IMG/VR virus record: IMGVR_UViG_3300018046_000002
Location: 1 to 47,170 of that record
Reading direction: 5' to 3' (one strand)
Origin: a virus
DNA length: 47,170 nt
The translations under genes were made by a program, and so were the position numbers. The notes under the pieces were generated by a model. It ran no database searches. It was given only the letters and a program-made list of their open reading frames with translations, and had not been told where the DNA came from. Positions 5,850-14,235 of the stretch are shown piece after piece. How positions within the stretch are numbered: the first letter of the stretch is position 1; each line of letters opens with the position of its first letter.

Positions 5850-7041
5850 CTGGGATTTTTGGGCCAGACCTAAACAGCAATTCCCGGAAGGAGATTGGAT
5901 TTCTTGGCTTATACTCGCTGGACGCGGTTTTGGCAAAACGAGGGTCGGGGCCGAATGGGTAAGGAACAAGGCAGAGGGAAAACTGGTAGCTCGAATCGCT
6001 CTTGTAGGAGAAACCGTAGCGGATTGCAGGAAAACCATGATTGAAGGTGACGCCGGCATATTGGCCGTATCGAGGCCCGACTTCATGCCGAAGTACACTC
6101 CGTCCACACGGGAAGTGAAGTGGCCCAATGGCGTTATCGCTACTACCTACAGCGGGGAAGAACCTGACCAGTTGCGCGGTCCTTCACACGATGCAGCTTG
6201 GGTTGACGAGCTTGCAAAACATAAGTACGGAGCAGATATGTGGGATAACCTCATGTTCGGGTTAAGGCTCGGCCAAAACCCTCAAGCCATCGTGACCACC
6301 ACGCCCCGACCGATCAAAATAATCAAAGACCTAGTTAAAGACCCTACCTCCCATGTGACGAGAGGCACCACTTACGAAAACCTGAAAAACCTTGCTGCGG
6401 CCTTCGCTAAAAAGATTCTTGCTAAGTACGAGGGCACCCGGCTTGGTCGGCAGGAGTTAAATGCAGAAATCCTTGACGATAACCCCGATGCTCTTTGGAC
6501 TCATGCTCTTCTTGATAGGCATAGAGTCAAGGTTGCCCCGGACCTTATAAGAATCGTCGTTGCCATAGACCCTGCCGTTAGTTCGGGAGGAGATGCAGCA
6601 GATACGGGAATCGTAGTTGCCGGTCTTGGAGTTGACCGGCACGGCTATATTCTCGAAGATGCGACCTGCCACGAGACCCCGGCAGGGTGGGCGAAACAGG
6701 CCATCGCTATGTACGATAAGTGGCGGGCCGATAGAATCATTGGTGAGGTGAATAACGGCGGCGAGATGATCGAGTACACGGTTCGGTCGATAGAGCCGCG
6801 AGTAAGTTACAAGTCCGTTCACGCTTCACGAGGAAAGATGGTCCGAGCCGAGCCTGTTTCCGCACTGGATGAGCAGGGCAGGATTCATCATGTGGGTGTC
6901 TTTGCCGATCTGGAAGACCAGATGTGCGACTTCACCCGTGACTCGACAGACAAAAAAGACCGGATGGATGCCCGCGTGTGGGCCATAACCGAACTTATGC
7001 TTGGCGCTGACGCTGACGATGACGACGAGGACTGGTCATGA
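5707..7041 (+). CDS. terL: Terminase large subunit (packaging ATPase/nuclease)
   Basis: 444 residues. The Walker A motif is AGRGFGKT (71-78), Walker B with catalytic acid is AAWVDELA (D167-E168), and the adenine/Q-like region is near WDFWARP. The RNase H-like nuclease domain shows IDPAVSSGGDAADTG (D288), E347 in RIIGEVNNGG and D421 in DRMDARVWA. Length and motif order are standard. The protein pumps DNA into the prohead through the portal and cleaves the concatemer. No other in-frame ATG occurs before residue 111, and LASLPKTER...LSPEQA resembles the conserved N-terminus, so the long overlap with terS looks genuine. Confidence 0.93.
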   Translation: MVDQFNLKQLALQKNCSQAELLASLPKTEREAYLNSLSPEQAYAINYDWDFWARPKQQFPEGDWISWLILAGRGFGKTRVGAEWVRNKAEGKLVARIALVGETVADCRKTMIEGDAGILAVSRPDFMPKYTPSTREVKWPNGVIATTYSGEEPDQLRGPSHDAAWVDELAKHKYGADMWDNLMFGLRLGQNPQAIVTTTPRPIKIIKDLVKDPTSHVTRGTTYENLKNLAAAFAKKILAKYEGTRLGRQELNAEILDDNPDALWTHALLDRHRVKVAPDLIRIVVAIDPAVSSGGDAADTGIVVAGLGVDRHGYILEDATCHETPAGWAKQAIAMYDKWRADRIIGEVNNGGEMIEYTVRSIEPRVSYKSVHASRGKMVRAEPVSALDEQGRIHHVGVFADLEDQMCDFTRDSTDKKDRMDARVWAITELMLGADADDDDEDWS

Positions 7042-7697
7042 CCACCTTCAAAACCATCGGAGCTATTTCGTGGCCTTCTCAAAAGACATCAATCGGAGCT
7101 AGGCCTTCTCAAAAGACATCAAAACGAGGATGGGCTTTGAGCCTTGATCTGAAAGCGAACGGCGACGATTCGGACACAATTACCTTTCATCTGAAGGAGA
7201 GTATTTCGGATTCCGATGTTTTGGCTCTAGTTGGGTGGGCGAAGGAACAAAAGTTAGAAGACTGGTATTCGGATATGGACAAACGCTCAGTGAACATTAT
7301 GGCCTATCATCATTTCAACATTCCTCTTTCTCCGGCTCCGCATATTGATGCTTCCGGTGTTTTGGCCCTCTACCTTCAAATTCTTCACCAGTGCGTATTG
7401 AAAACGAAGAAGTTGCTCTACATGGGAGGCAACGACCTGCAAAAAGAAGTGAAGGAGCAATTAATCGACCTGAAAAGAGAAGCCAGCCCACAAATTCAGG
7501 ACTATCCCGCTATTGCCGCTTTGTGCTATGCTGTCAGCGCGGCGTATCTATGGTATCGTGCTCCGCAAAAAGAGCAGATTCCGACTCACGCGGAGCATAT
7601 AATCAACTCGGTTGAGGGCAAGAAGGATTACGAATCTTGGGTCGAGCGATTCCTGAACAAAGAGAACGAGGTGTACAGTGACAATGAACTCTGGTAA
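7038..7697 (+). CDS. Unknown protein with duplicated N-terminal segment
   Basis: 219 residues, ATGA-coupled to terL. The N-terminus contains an imperfect tandem duplication (ISWPSQKTS then ARPSQKTS, from DNA repeats 7056-7091 and 7092-7121). The remainder is helical (DVLALVGWAKEQKLEDWYSD; GVLALYLQILHQCVLKTKKL; AIAALCYAVSAAYLWYRAPQ), the last being markedly hydrophobic. Position after terL and before small genes suggests a packaging or regulatory accessory. No family recognised. Confidence 0.6.
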   Translation: MTTFKTIGAISWPSQKTSIGARPSQKTSKRGWALSLDLKANGDDSDTITFHLKESISDSDVLALVGWAKEQKLEDWYSDMDKRSVNIMAYHHFNIPLSPAPHIDASGVLALYLQILHQCVLKTKKLLYMGGNDLQKEVKEQLIDLKREASPQIQDYPAIAALCYAVSAAYLWYRAPQKEQIPTHAEHIINSVEGKKDYESWVERFLNKENEVYSDNELW

Positions 7698-8091
7698 TGT
7701 GCTGCTTGATGAGCCCGTTGACCCGACCGCCTTTGTCCCGAAGGTCGTGAGGCCAAGAGAACCTTCGGACGTGCCGGTAGTGAAGGTGAAGAGGGCCAAG
7801 CCGAAGCCGGTCTCGCGAAGCGATCTTTTCTACCGGCTGCAAGGTGAAATTTTAAGACTGAGGCCGGATTTCTCCTGCGATTGGGATACAACCAGTGAAG
7901 CTCTTCTGAGCCAAATCCTTTCAATCGAGCAGGACAAGGAGCGTAAGCATTACCCGGTCAAAGAGCAGGTCACCGTTGCAAATAAGCAACAGGACGATAC
8001 CAACATGCAAATTCTCGCCGGTATCCAAGCATTGAATAAGGCTTTCGTGAAACTGGCGGGCAGAGTTGGGAAACTGGAGAAACGAAAATGA
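7678..8091 (+). CDS. Unknown protein, proline/lysine-rich N-terminus with coiled coil
   Basis: 137 residues from GTG 7678 (GAGG 5 nt upstream) or ATG 7684; it overlaps the previous gene by 20 nt. The N-terminus is rich in P, V and K. The middle reads DLFYRLQGEILRLRPDF. The C-terminus is a short coiled coil (MQILAGIQALNKAFVKLAGR) ending in a basic KLEKRK tail. It overlaps the next gene by ATGA. Function unknown. Confidence 0.55.
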   Translation: MTMNSGNVLLDEPVDPTAFVPKVVRPREPSDVPVVKVKRAKPKPVSRSDLFYRLQGEILRLRPDFSCDWDTTSEALLSQILSIEQDKERKHYPVKEQVTVANKQQDDTNMQILAGIQALNKAFVKLAGRVGKLEKRK

Positions 8092-8378
8092 AATGGATTA
8101 CCATGCAGGTTTCGCCGAGTGAATTTGCAAAACTCAAAGCAGCATACGCTAGATCAATGTGGTCTCTTGTTGAATTAGAGGAAAACCCACTGCCGGAGCG
8201 TGTCCCGTTCCACGGAGAGTTCATGGCCGTACCCTGCTATGAAGCTGTCCCCACCTATGAAGAATTTGGAGACGGTTCCGATGCACTTACTGAACAAAGC
8301 GAGGGGAACCGTTTGTGTAGAGCGCGTAAATTTCTTAATGAATGGCTGGAGAGAGATGCTAACTATTATCCCTCTTAG
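8088..8378 (+). CDS. Unknown 96-residue protein
   Basis: Begins MKWITMQVSPSEFAKLKAAY; the middle is acidic and proline-containing (EEFGDGSDAL) and the C-terminus is helical (RARKFLNEWLERDANYYPS). ATGA-coupled to the preceding gene. No domain recognised, no membrane segment. Confidence 0.55.
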   Translation: MKWITMQVSPSEFAKLKAAYARSMWSLVELEENPLPERVPFHGEFMAVPCYEAVPTYEEFGDGSDALTEQSEGNRLCRARKFLNEWLERDANYYPS

Positions 8379-8390
8379 GGAGAAACGGAA

Positions 8391-8612
8391 ATGATAAAGT
8401 ACGAATACGATGCGGTTGCGGTTGGATCATGGCGTCAAAAGGGTTCTGGCATTGCAACTTTTTTGGAAGAACTCAACTCTCGTGGCGCTGATGGCTGGAA
8501 GCTCAAAACTATTTTCTTGCACGAATCGGATTCCTATGTAATGCTTGAGCGTGAGTTGGCCGATAAGCCTGATCCAAAAGCAGAAGAGGTTGCAGATGCA
8601 CCGACTTCTTGA
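8391..8612 (+). CDS. DUF4177-like small protein
   Basis: 73 residues: KYEYDAVAV, then FLEELNSRGADGWKLKTIFL and SYVMLERELA. The pattern KYEYKVV...LN..G.EGWEL....YVLLKRE is typical of the DUF4177 family, short beta-alpha-beta proteins found in many bacteria and phages with no known activity. Start preceded by GGGAGAAACGGAA. Overlaps the next gene by 17 nt. Confidence 0.7.
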   Translation: MIKYEYDAVAVGSWRQKGSGIATFLEELNSRGADGWKLKTIFLHESDSYVMLERELADKPDPKAEEVADAPTS

Positions 8613-9003
8613 TTTCTACTCCGAAGCCCTCAAGACCGTATCTAGCGCAAGTCCCGAGCATGTCCAGGCCCTCGACCGGATAATGTCGCAAGCGAACTTC
8701 CAGCTTTCCCAGGACCGCCTTATTACGCTCATTGAGAGACTTGTTGCCCCGCAGAGTGCGGTTTCAGGAAATCCAACAACCCAAACCGCCGCCGAATTGG
8801 TTGACCTCCTTGAGAAGATGCAGGGTGAAGAGGCCCCCGAAAAAGCCGTTCATCCGTCTATCTTTTCCGATATCGACCTGGGCTTGGATGAACCGCAGCT
8901 TACACCCGAAGAAGCGGAAGCCGACCAGCAGTTACGCGAAGAGATTAAACAGGCAACGGAAGCATCACTTCAGACTATTTTGAGTAAGAGGAAGGGTAAA
9001 TAA
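8596..9003 (+). CDS. Unknown acidic helical protein
   Basis: 135 residues from ATG 8596, which has AGAGG 6 nt upstream; a longer frame from 8545 would overlap the DUF4177-like gene by more and lacks a site. Helices include HRLLDFYSEALKTVSSASPE and TAAELVDLLEKMQ. The C-terminal half is strongly acidic (LTPEEAEADQQLREEIKQA) before a basic KRKGK end. No family recognised. Confidence 0.55.
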   Translation: MHRLLDFYSEALKTVSSASPEHVQALDRIMSQANFQLSQDRLITLIERLVAPQSAVSGNPTTQTAAELVDLLEKMQGEEAPEKAVHPSIFSDIDLGLDEPQLTPEEAEADQQLREEIKQATEASLQTILSKRKGK

Positions 9004-9004
9004 C

Positions 9005-9256
9005 ATGAGACAGCGAGATCCCATTGTGTTTATTCCATGCGATGAAAAGAAATGTCATTACTTTCGGGAATACCGGATGAGGTTCGACCAGAAGGGACAA
9101 CCATACGGAATCGGTATGGACGGCCCGGCTGATGCAATCGCTCTTTGCAATTTCTGCAAGAGGAGAGTCCAGAAGGATTTCTATTGGGATCAGGCGGCAG
9201 AAGCTAAGAAACGAGAAGAGGAAATAGCCAAGGCTGAAGCAGAGGCGAAACGATGA
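9005..9256 (+). CDS. Small four-cysteine protein with charged helical tail
   Basis: 83 residues. CDEKKC near residue 13 and CNFCKRR near residue 48 could together bind one zinc ion. The C-terminus is a charged alanine/glutamate/lysine helix (AAEAKKREEEIAKAEAEAKR). ATGA-coupled to the next small gene. Function unknown; one of several putative zinc proteins in this module. Confidence 0.55.
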   Translation: MRQRDPIVFIPCDEKKCHYFREYRMRFDQKGQPYGIGMDGPADAIALCNFCKRRVQKDFYWDQAAEAKKREEEIAKAEAEAKR

Positions 9257-9426
9257 TTGATGAAATCATGGGGTTTAAAATTGTCTCAAATAGCATAGTT
9301 GCAAAGGAGAATATTTATTGCCTTCTTGAGACGAAAACTATAGTAAAACACCCTGATGTCAAAGTCGAAGATCATTATTTCGACATTATTGGCCTTATTG
9401 TAAGGACTCAGGAGCAATCATGGTAA
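9253..9426 (+). CDS. 57-residue protein, unknown function
   Basis: MIDEIMGFKIVSNSIVAKEN followed by a polar middle (KTIVKHPDVKVEDHYF) and IIGLIVRTQEQSW. It is joined to the previous gene by ATGA and overlaps the next start by 7 nt, so it lies in the coupled series. No domain recognised. Confidence 0.5.
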   Translation: MIDEIMGFKIVSNSIVAKENIYCLLETKTIVKHPDVKVEDHYFDIIGLIVRTQEQSW

Positions 9427-9929
9427 TTCCCATTTTCTGCGATAAATGTGAAGGCAACGAGTTCAATGTGGATACTGATAAACTAGCCTGGCCCTTCACT
9501 TCCGATATGTTCCCGGTCGGCGTGGACTGTATTCATTCCCGCACCTGGACCTTCCCTCCCGGCCCGGTCAACATGGAACTCACTTGCCCCGGTTGCGGCG
9601 GCTTCCCGTTCGAGTTTCGGGACGGCATACCTACCGGGAAATTGAAGGTACGAGACAGCGCAGACTCACGTTTTTTGAAACTGGTGGATTGGGAAGAAAT
9701 CAAGCGAACGTATAGCCCGGAAGGATTAGAAAGACTTGAAGTTATCGAGCGCCTCGAGGCCTCCGAGTTTAAGCCCGTATTGTCTATGTCCAAACGGTTC
9801 AGATTTGCAAAACCAAACGACCCTTGGACTGGAACGAAATGCGGATGCACGAAAAAACGGAAGGATTTCTTTGATGCCGACATGGGTTGGTGTAAACCGT
9901 GCCGGCGCGAAAAACTAAAGAAAAGGTAG
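9420..9929 (+). CDS. Zinc-ribbon protein, unknown function
   Basis: 169 residues with three cysteine clusters: CDKCEGNEF at residue 7, CPGCGGFPFEFRDG near residue 56, and CGCTKK with CKPCRREKLKK at the C-terminus. This suggests two zinc sites, one built from the N-terminal and middle knuckles and one at the C-terminus. The family is unknown. It lies among other cysteine-rich genes between terminase and portal. Confidence 0.55.
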   Translation: MVIPIFCDKCEGNEFNVDTDKLAWPFTSDMFPVGVDCIHSRTWTFPPGPVNMELTCPGCGGFPFEFRDGIPTGKLKVRDSADSRFLKLVDWEEIKRTYSPEGLERLEVIERLEASEFKPVLSMSKRFRFAKPNDPWTGTKCGCTKKRKDFFDADMGWCKPCRREKLKKR

Positions 9930-9934
9930 CTGCC

Positions 9935-10123
9935 ATGAATGACAAGGTGAAGCTGAAGGATTTGGAAAAAGGCGACTCGCAAGAGGGGAAAATGAAACAA
10001 GACGTTGAGCAAAAGAACTGGCGGCAGGCGGGCGCACCAGGAAGCGGAGTGAAGGTGCATAAACGGAAGAAAAAGATTCGATTGATGTATGCCGACAAAG
10101 ACAAGTTCCAAAAGAAGATTTAG
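9935..10123 (+). CDS. Highly basic 62-residue protein
   Basis: Start at ATG 9935 with AAAAGGTAG 5-6 nt upstream. The sequence is lysine-rich (VKVHKRKKKIRLMYADKDKF) with a Gly/Ala linker (RQAGAPGSG). Predicted disordered and nucleic-acid binding by composition only. No family recognised. Confidence 0.5.
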   Translation: MNDKVKLKDLEKGDSQEGKMKQDVEQKNWRQAGAPGSGVKVHKRKKKIRLMYADKDKFQKKI

Positions 10124-10125
10124 CC

Positions 10126-10305
10126 ATGCCTTACGAAGTGGAGAAGCGCGGGAATAAATACGTTGTGACCTCGCCAAACGGGGTTAAGGGTACGCACAGC
10201 ACTAAGGCTGAAGCTCAAGCGCAACAACGCGCCCTATACGCCAACACTGGTGAAGAAGCGAAACCCAAACGTCGCAAGCGCAAGCCGGGGAGAGAGAAAC
10301 GGTAA
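10126..10305 (+). CDS. Conserved small basic phage protein (MPYEVEKRG... family)
   Basis: 59 residues: PYEVEKRGNKYVVTSPNGVK, then GTHSTKAEAQAQQRALYAN, then a lysine/arginine-rich tail. The core matches a small family seen next to portal or terminase genes in many phages (YKVEKRGDKWVVV..G...GTHDTKAKAEAQQRALYAN). Function unknown. Confidence 0.65.
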   Translation: MPYEVEKRGNKYVVTSPNGVKGTHSTKAEAQAQQRALYANTGEEAKPKRRKRKPGREKR

Positions 10306-10428
10306 ATGTCTTTTCTATATTGTTCCGTGCATTTGCCTGACGATATGAAATTTGTTAAGTTGAAGCCAACTCTACGCGGAAAAGAAAGGCAGAGTTTCTT
10401 GAAAACCAAGCAAAATCATAGCTGCTAA
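10306..10428 (+). CDS. Possible 40-residue peptide
   Basis: ATG begins one base after the previous stop. It encodes MSFLYCSVHLPDDMKFVKLK followed by a basic tail ending in NHSC. The ribosome site would be AGAGAGAAACGG inside the previous gene. Weakly supported; the space otherwise holds only the upstream region of the portal gene. Confidence 0.3.
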   Translation: MSFLYCSVHLPDDMKFVKLKPTLRGKERQSFLKTKQNHSC

Positions 10429-10477
10429 CCAACCTCAAGTAGACTGGAACGAGCATCCGCCTTCACACGATGAAGAC

Positions 10478-12679
10478 GTGCCTGCCGGTGCCGTTACTGA
10501 TAAAGATTGGGAATCCTGGCGACTTTCGCCCCCACCTGAAGGCCATGCCGGTGTAGGCCGGTGGGTGTATTCGATGATGAGATTCGCCCATAAATACCGC
10601 GAAAACATAGGAATTACAGAGGTATGGCGTCACAATCACGAACTTTACCGCAATCGTTTCTTTAAAAATCCTCGCCCGAAGATTACTCAAGTCCCCGTAA
10701 ATCTCGTTTTTAAAACTATAAACCGCCTAAAGGCCGAACTTACGGACAATGAGCCGCAAGCGAGCATCGAGCCTCGGGGTGAAGCCGGGGATGCCGCTGC
10801 AAATGCATGGGGTGCATCCTATGAGGAATGGTGGGAAGCAACAAAACAACAGGACATATTTCAAGAATCAGTCGGCCTATCCGAGCTGTACGGTTGTCAA
10901 GTCGATGAAGTGCGGTTCAATCCCGAGTTGGCCGGCGGGCTAGGCGAAGTTGAAACGGTTCTTGGCGATAACTTCGGGTTTATTTCGTGGCCAGGATATG
11001 TGGACCTGCAAAAAGCACCGATGCACTTCAAACTCGAAGCTATCGAACTTGATACGATCTACCGTCAGTTGCCCGATATAGAAGGTGAGGTTAAATCCGA
11101 TTCTCAGTTTTCGACTTTCTTGGGAGAAGACCGGCGAGAGACGCGCGGCAACGTAAGCCAGAGAATCATCCGCCCCTACATGCAATCGGGCTATCCTCAA
11201 TCGTCACAGGCAGGCATAGGCAGCTTCAAGCCGGTCGATAAGCAGATAGGTCAGACTGAGGATTACGGTGTTCAGAAGGCTCTTGTAGTCACTTGCTGGG
11301 TGAAAGACTACACTGAGGTCTGGGTGAACCCGATCACGGGCAAAAGATCGGCAGGGAAGCCGAAGAAAGAAGATTTGCAGCAAGTTATTCAACAGCCGGT
11401 AATGGACCCCATGACTCAGCAACCTATCCTCGACATGATGGGCCAGCCGGTCATGCAGCAAGTCATTCATTACGTTGAGCCTCATAAAGAGCAAAAGTAC
11501 CCCGGCTTCCTTCGCCGGATACGGGTTACGAACAAGGGGGCGCTCGTCTTAGACGACCTGCCGAATCCTTCAATCAATCCGATGATCCCGCGTGAGCTTG
11601 CTGCCGATTCGTACCTGTGGGATAAGTTCCCGTTCATTAAGCGGTTGTCTTACTCAGATGGCCTTTCGGAGTATGGGCTTTCCATTATTGAGCAAATCGA
11701 ACCGCTTGTTATGGAGATAGCTCAAATCCTGACCAAAGTATCATCGCACCTGAAGGGAGCTTGCGATCCGTTCTTTGTCAATCCAAAAGGCTCAGGGGTT
11801 GAGAAGCGGGATATCAACAATCTTCCAAACCGGATTTTGAACCCAACGATCACTACTTCGCCCCTTTTGCGATACATGGAAGTCCCGAACCTTCCGGGAG
11901 ATTACCTCCAGCACATAAAAATTTGTATGCTCCTGATCGACCTCATCACGGGGCTTACCGATGTAACTGAGGGTCGAGGGTCAACGGGCGTTACGGCTTT
12001 TGCAGCGATAGCGGCTCTTCAAGAAAAGGCTCAGGCGATACTGCGTGAGAAAATCAGGCATGTAGATACCGGTCTTGAAGAGCATGGCCGTATGTATATC
12101 TCTTTGGGCCAGAACTGGTACACCTTCGAGCGTAAGGTAAAATACTCAGGTGGCCAGGGCGAACAGGCGATTGAGTTTAAGGGTGTTGCGCAACAGTTCC
12201 AGGGGCAATTCGCCTTCAGGGTAGAGGCTGGAAGCACTTTGCCTCAAAGCAAATGGGCGCTTCGAGAGATGTATCTTAAACTTGCCGAGGCAAGAATGGT
12301 TGACCAGCAGGCCGTTTTAGAGGTATTTAACATTCCGAAGTATCAGGAAATTTTGCAAAGGATGCAACGAGGCCCACTCATGATGGCCGCTCAAAGGCTA
12401 CAGAAGACGGGGCTTTTCAATACCGGAGTTCAGGTGCAGATGACACCGCAACTATTGGATGCTCTGATGAAAATCATTGCAATGCCTGAGAAAGACTTTA
12501 TAAAGTTGTTTCCGCAGGCTAAACCCGAAAGTATTGCTTTAGGAGCCATGATGCAGGCGGGACTTCCGAGCGAAGTGAGCCAAAGTGCAGACAAGATTTT
12601 CAAAGCGGCAGGACCGATGATTATGGCGAACCAGGGACAACCGCAACAAGGACAACCGATGCCGGGGATGCAGCAATGA
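10478..12679 (+). CDS. Portal protein, P22-like
   Basis: 733 residues, the usual size of P22-type portals. The N-terminal part has WRHNHELYRNRFFKNPRPK and NLVFKTINRLKAELTDNEP, then WWEATKQQDIFQESVGLSEL, all typical of this family. A Q/M/P-rich loop (residues about 305-345, QQVIQQPVMDPMTQQP) interrupts the middle. RGSTGVTAFAAIAALQEKAQ lies in the crown-proximal stem region. The C-terminus is Q/G/P-rich. The portal forms the dodecameric DNA channel. The GTG start lacks a strong ribosome site. The frame is open about 25 codons further upstream without any standard start. Confidence 0.85.
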   Translation: MPAGAVTDKDWESWRLSPPPEGHAGVGRWVYSMMRFAHKYRENIGITEVWRHNHELYRNRFFKNPRPKITQVPVNLVFKTINRLKAELTDNEPQASIEPRGEAGDAAANAWGASYEEWWEATKQQDIFQESVGLSELYGCQVDEVRFNPELAGGLGEVETVLGDNFGFISWPGYVDLQKAPMHFKLEAIELDTIYRQLPDIEGEVKSDSQFSTFLGEDRRETRGNVSQRIIRPYMQSGYPQSSQAGIGSFKPVDKQIGQTEDYGVQKALVVTCWVKDYTEVWVNPITGKRSAGKPKKEDLQQVIQQPVMDPMTQQPILDMMGQPVMQQVIHYVEPHKEQKYPGFLRRIRVTNKGALVLDDLPNPSINPMIPRELAADSYLWDKFPFIKRLSYSDGLSEYGLSIIEQIEPLVMEIAQILTKVSSHLKGACDPFFVNPKGSGVEKRDINNLPNRILNPTITTSPLLRYMEVPNLPGDYLQHIKICMLLIDLITGLTDVTEGRGSTGVTAFAAIAALQEKAQAILREKIRHVDTGLEEHGRMYISLGQNWYTFERKVKYSGGQGEQAIEFKGVAQQFQGQFAFRVEAGSTLPQSKWALREMYLKLAEARMVDQQAVLEVFNIPKYQEILQRMQRGPLMMAAQRLQKTGLFNTGVQVQMTPQLLDALMKIIAMPEKDFIKLFPQAKPESIALGAMMQAGLPSEVSQSADKIFKAAGPMIMANQGQPQQGQPMPGMQQ

Positions 12680-13332
12680 ACGGCTTTGCCCAACTAAGAC
12701 GGATATTGACCGCTGAGAATTGCGCGTCCTATTCGAGCATCAAATATCAGGACGATGTGCTGAGGTTCATCGTAGAGAACGCGGATAAAGGCGGGGACAT
12801 TATCGAAGTCGGTTGCTACAAAGGAGGCATGACGGCCCAGTTGGCGGTTATGGCAAATAAGTTCCATCGTCGTTTTTATGTTGTTGATACATCAATGGCT
12901 TGGCGGGATCATACAGAAAAATTACTGGAGAGGCTTGGCGTCCTTGGCCCAACCATATTCTTTCATATTGGGAGGCTTATAAGCCTTGTGACATCGCCAA
13001 CCTTTTTAATCATTCTCGACGCCGACCACCGCTACGATGCGGTTATGGCCGATATCGCCGCCATAAAGAAGATTCAGCCTTACGCCGTAGCTTTCCACGA
13101 TTTCAGCCTCCGGCATGTGAGCGATGTGTACGGAGTTGACCGGGCAATCTATGATAGTTTCGGGCCGGAAGTTGAACTGGTAAAGATTGGAGATACAACG
13201 GATAAATTGAACTCGCCTAAAGTACCTTATCGCCCGTCTGAGCAGGAGCCGCATCCCGACAATGGCTGGTACTGGGAAGAGAACGGAGTTGAGGGAGTGA
13301 TTTTAACGATGCCGGAAGGAGCACGAGGATGA
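12676..13332 (+). CDS. Class I SAM-dependent methyltransferase-like protein
   Basis: 218 residues, ATGA-coupled to the portal. The SAM-binding glycine loop is IIEVGCYKGGMTAQLA (about 42-57), followed by the acidic end of strand 2 (RFYVVDTS), the metal/acid motif FLIILDADHRYDAV and FHDFS. This order matches Methyltransf_24-like enzymes that modify sugars, antibiotics or proteins. Its presence inside the head-gene operon is unusual. Virion protein or glycan modification is an inference. It pairs conceptually with the glycosyltransferase at 17358. Confidence 0.7.
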   Translation: MNGFAQLRRILTAENCASYSSIKYQDDVLRFIVENADKGGDIIEVGCYKGGMTAQLAVMANKFHRRFYVVDTSMAWRDHTEKLLERLGVLGPTIFFHIGRLISLVTSPTFLIILDADHRYDAVMADIAAIKKIQPYAVAFHDFSLRHVSDVYGVDRAIYDSFGPEVELVKIGDTTDKLNSPKVPYRPSEQEPHPDNGWYWEENGVEGVILTMPEGARG

Positions 13333-13652
13333 AGGGATTAACCAGAAGAGGATTTTTGAAGTTTTTGGGTTTGGGAACGGTTGCCATTCCTTTAGCTACT
13401 CAGATAGATTTGCCATCGGTTCCCGAAGCTAATCCTGCGTTAGCCGAAATGTTGAGCATACCAAAACCAGAAGAAATAAGAGCAAGGATAAAGTCGAGCC
13501 AATACTATAAAGGCAATTCCATTTATTATAAACCCATCACGATTTCCGATATAACTCCAGAGCAGATTGAATTGCTCAATAAGAAAATGGTCGCAACACA
13601 GAGGCGGCTTCGAAAAGAGATGGTGCGATATTTATGGGGAGAAATCGCATGA
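13329..13652 (+). CDS. Tat-signal protein of unknown function
   Basis: 107 residues, ATGA-coupled to the methyltransferase gene. The N-terminus MKGLTRRGFLKFLGLGTVAI is a textbook twin-arginine signal (T-R-R-x-F-L-K plus hydrophobic core). The remaining 80 residues are polar and helical (EEIRARIKSSQYYKG; ITPEQIELLNKKMVATQRRL). A Tat signal predicts export of a folded protein to the periplasm, which is odd for a gene between portal and scaffold. The motif could instead be a basic-hydrophobic membrane anchor. Confidence 0.6.
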   Translation: MKGLTRRGFLKFLGLGTVAIPLATQIDLPSVPEANPALAEMLSIPKPEEIRARIKSSQYYKGNSIYYKPITISDITPEQIELLNKKMVATQRRLRKEMVRYLWGEIA

Positions 13653-13891
13653 GCAATAAACCGAACATTACAGCGCCTACAGTAAAAGCTCAAATCATAG
13701 TCCAGGGAATGAGTAATGGCGGCCTGAACATCACCGGAACGGGCAGTATCGACCTCGATATCGACCTGCTTCTTGCGGCAATGCACGGGCTTCAGCAACG
13801 GCGCAAACAGAAGACAAAGGGACCGCCGTTGATTCAACCCGCTAACCTTGGCCCTGTGGCGCTAGATTTAGTGAACGGGGGGAAACGGTAA
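13649..13891 (+). CDS. 80-residue protein, unknown function
   Basis: ATG 13649 overlaps the previous stop (ATGA). Valine/isoleucine/glycine-rich first half (TAPTVKAQIIVQGMSNGGLN, ITGTGSIDLDIDLLLAAMHG) then a basic linker QQRRKQKTKG. It looks like a small beta-type protein and could be a minor virion component. No family recognised. Confidence 0.5.
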   Translation: MSNKPNITAPTVKAQIIVQGMSNGGLNITGTGSIDLDIDLLLAAMHGLQQRRKQKTKGPPLIQPANLGPVALDLVNGGKR

Positions 13892-14235
13892 TGGGTCTGT
13901 TCGTGTTTAAGTGCGAATCTTGCGGTAACGAGACTGAGCATGTCTACACCGAATGGAGTTCTCGCCCGGCTACCCTCCCTTGCGAATGTGGCGGTGAGAA
14001 GCGGTATATCATCGTTTCGGGCAACTTCGACAATCATCCGATACGCGGTCTTCTCGAAGAATGCACGTGGCTGGACGGTCACGCACAGACCGTTTCACAG
14101 GAGCACTATGAGGGCATGAAGGGCAACAAACGATACCAAGGCAGTATCATAAGAACGCGCAAGGAGTTCAACGATTGCCTTGCAGCAAAAGGCATACGAG
14201 AGAAGCCGGGGCTCAACAACAGGACCGAAGTGTGA
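13891..14235 (+). CDS. Zinc-ribbon protein (FmdB-like start)
   Basis: 114 residues. The N-terminus GLFVFKCESCGNETEHV followed by LPCECGGEKRYIIVSGNF resembles FmdB-type regulatory zinc ribbons (YEF.C..CG.......CP.CG). The C-terminal half carries no known domain. The gene shares one nucleotide with the previous stop and overlaps the next start (TGATG). Function unknown. Confidence 0.6.
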   Translation: MGLFVFKCESCGNETEHVYTEWSSRPATLPCECGGEKRYIIVSGNFDNHPIRGLLEECTWLDGHAQTVSQEHYEGMKGNKRYQGSIIRTRKEFNDCLAAKGIREKPGLNNRTEV

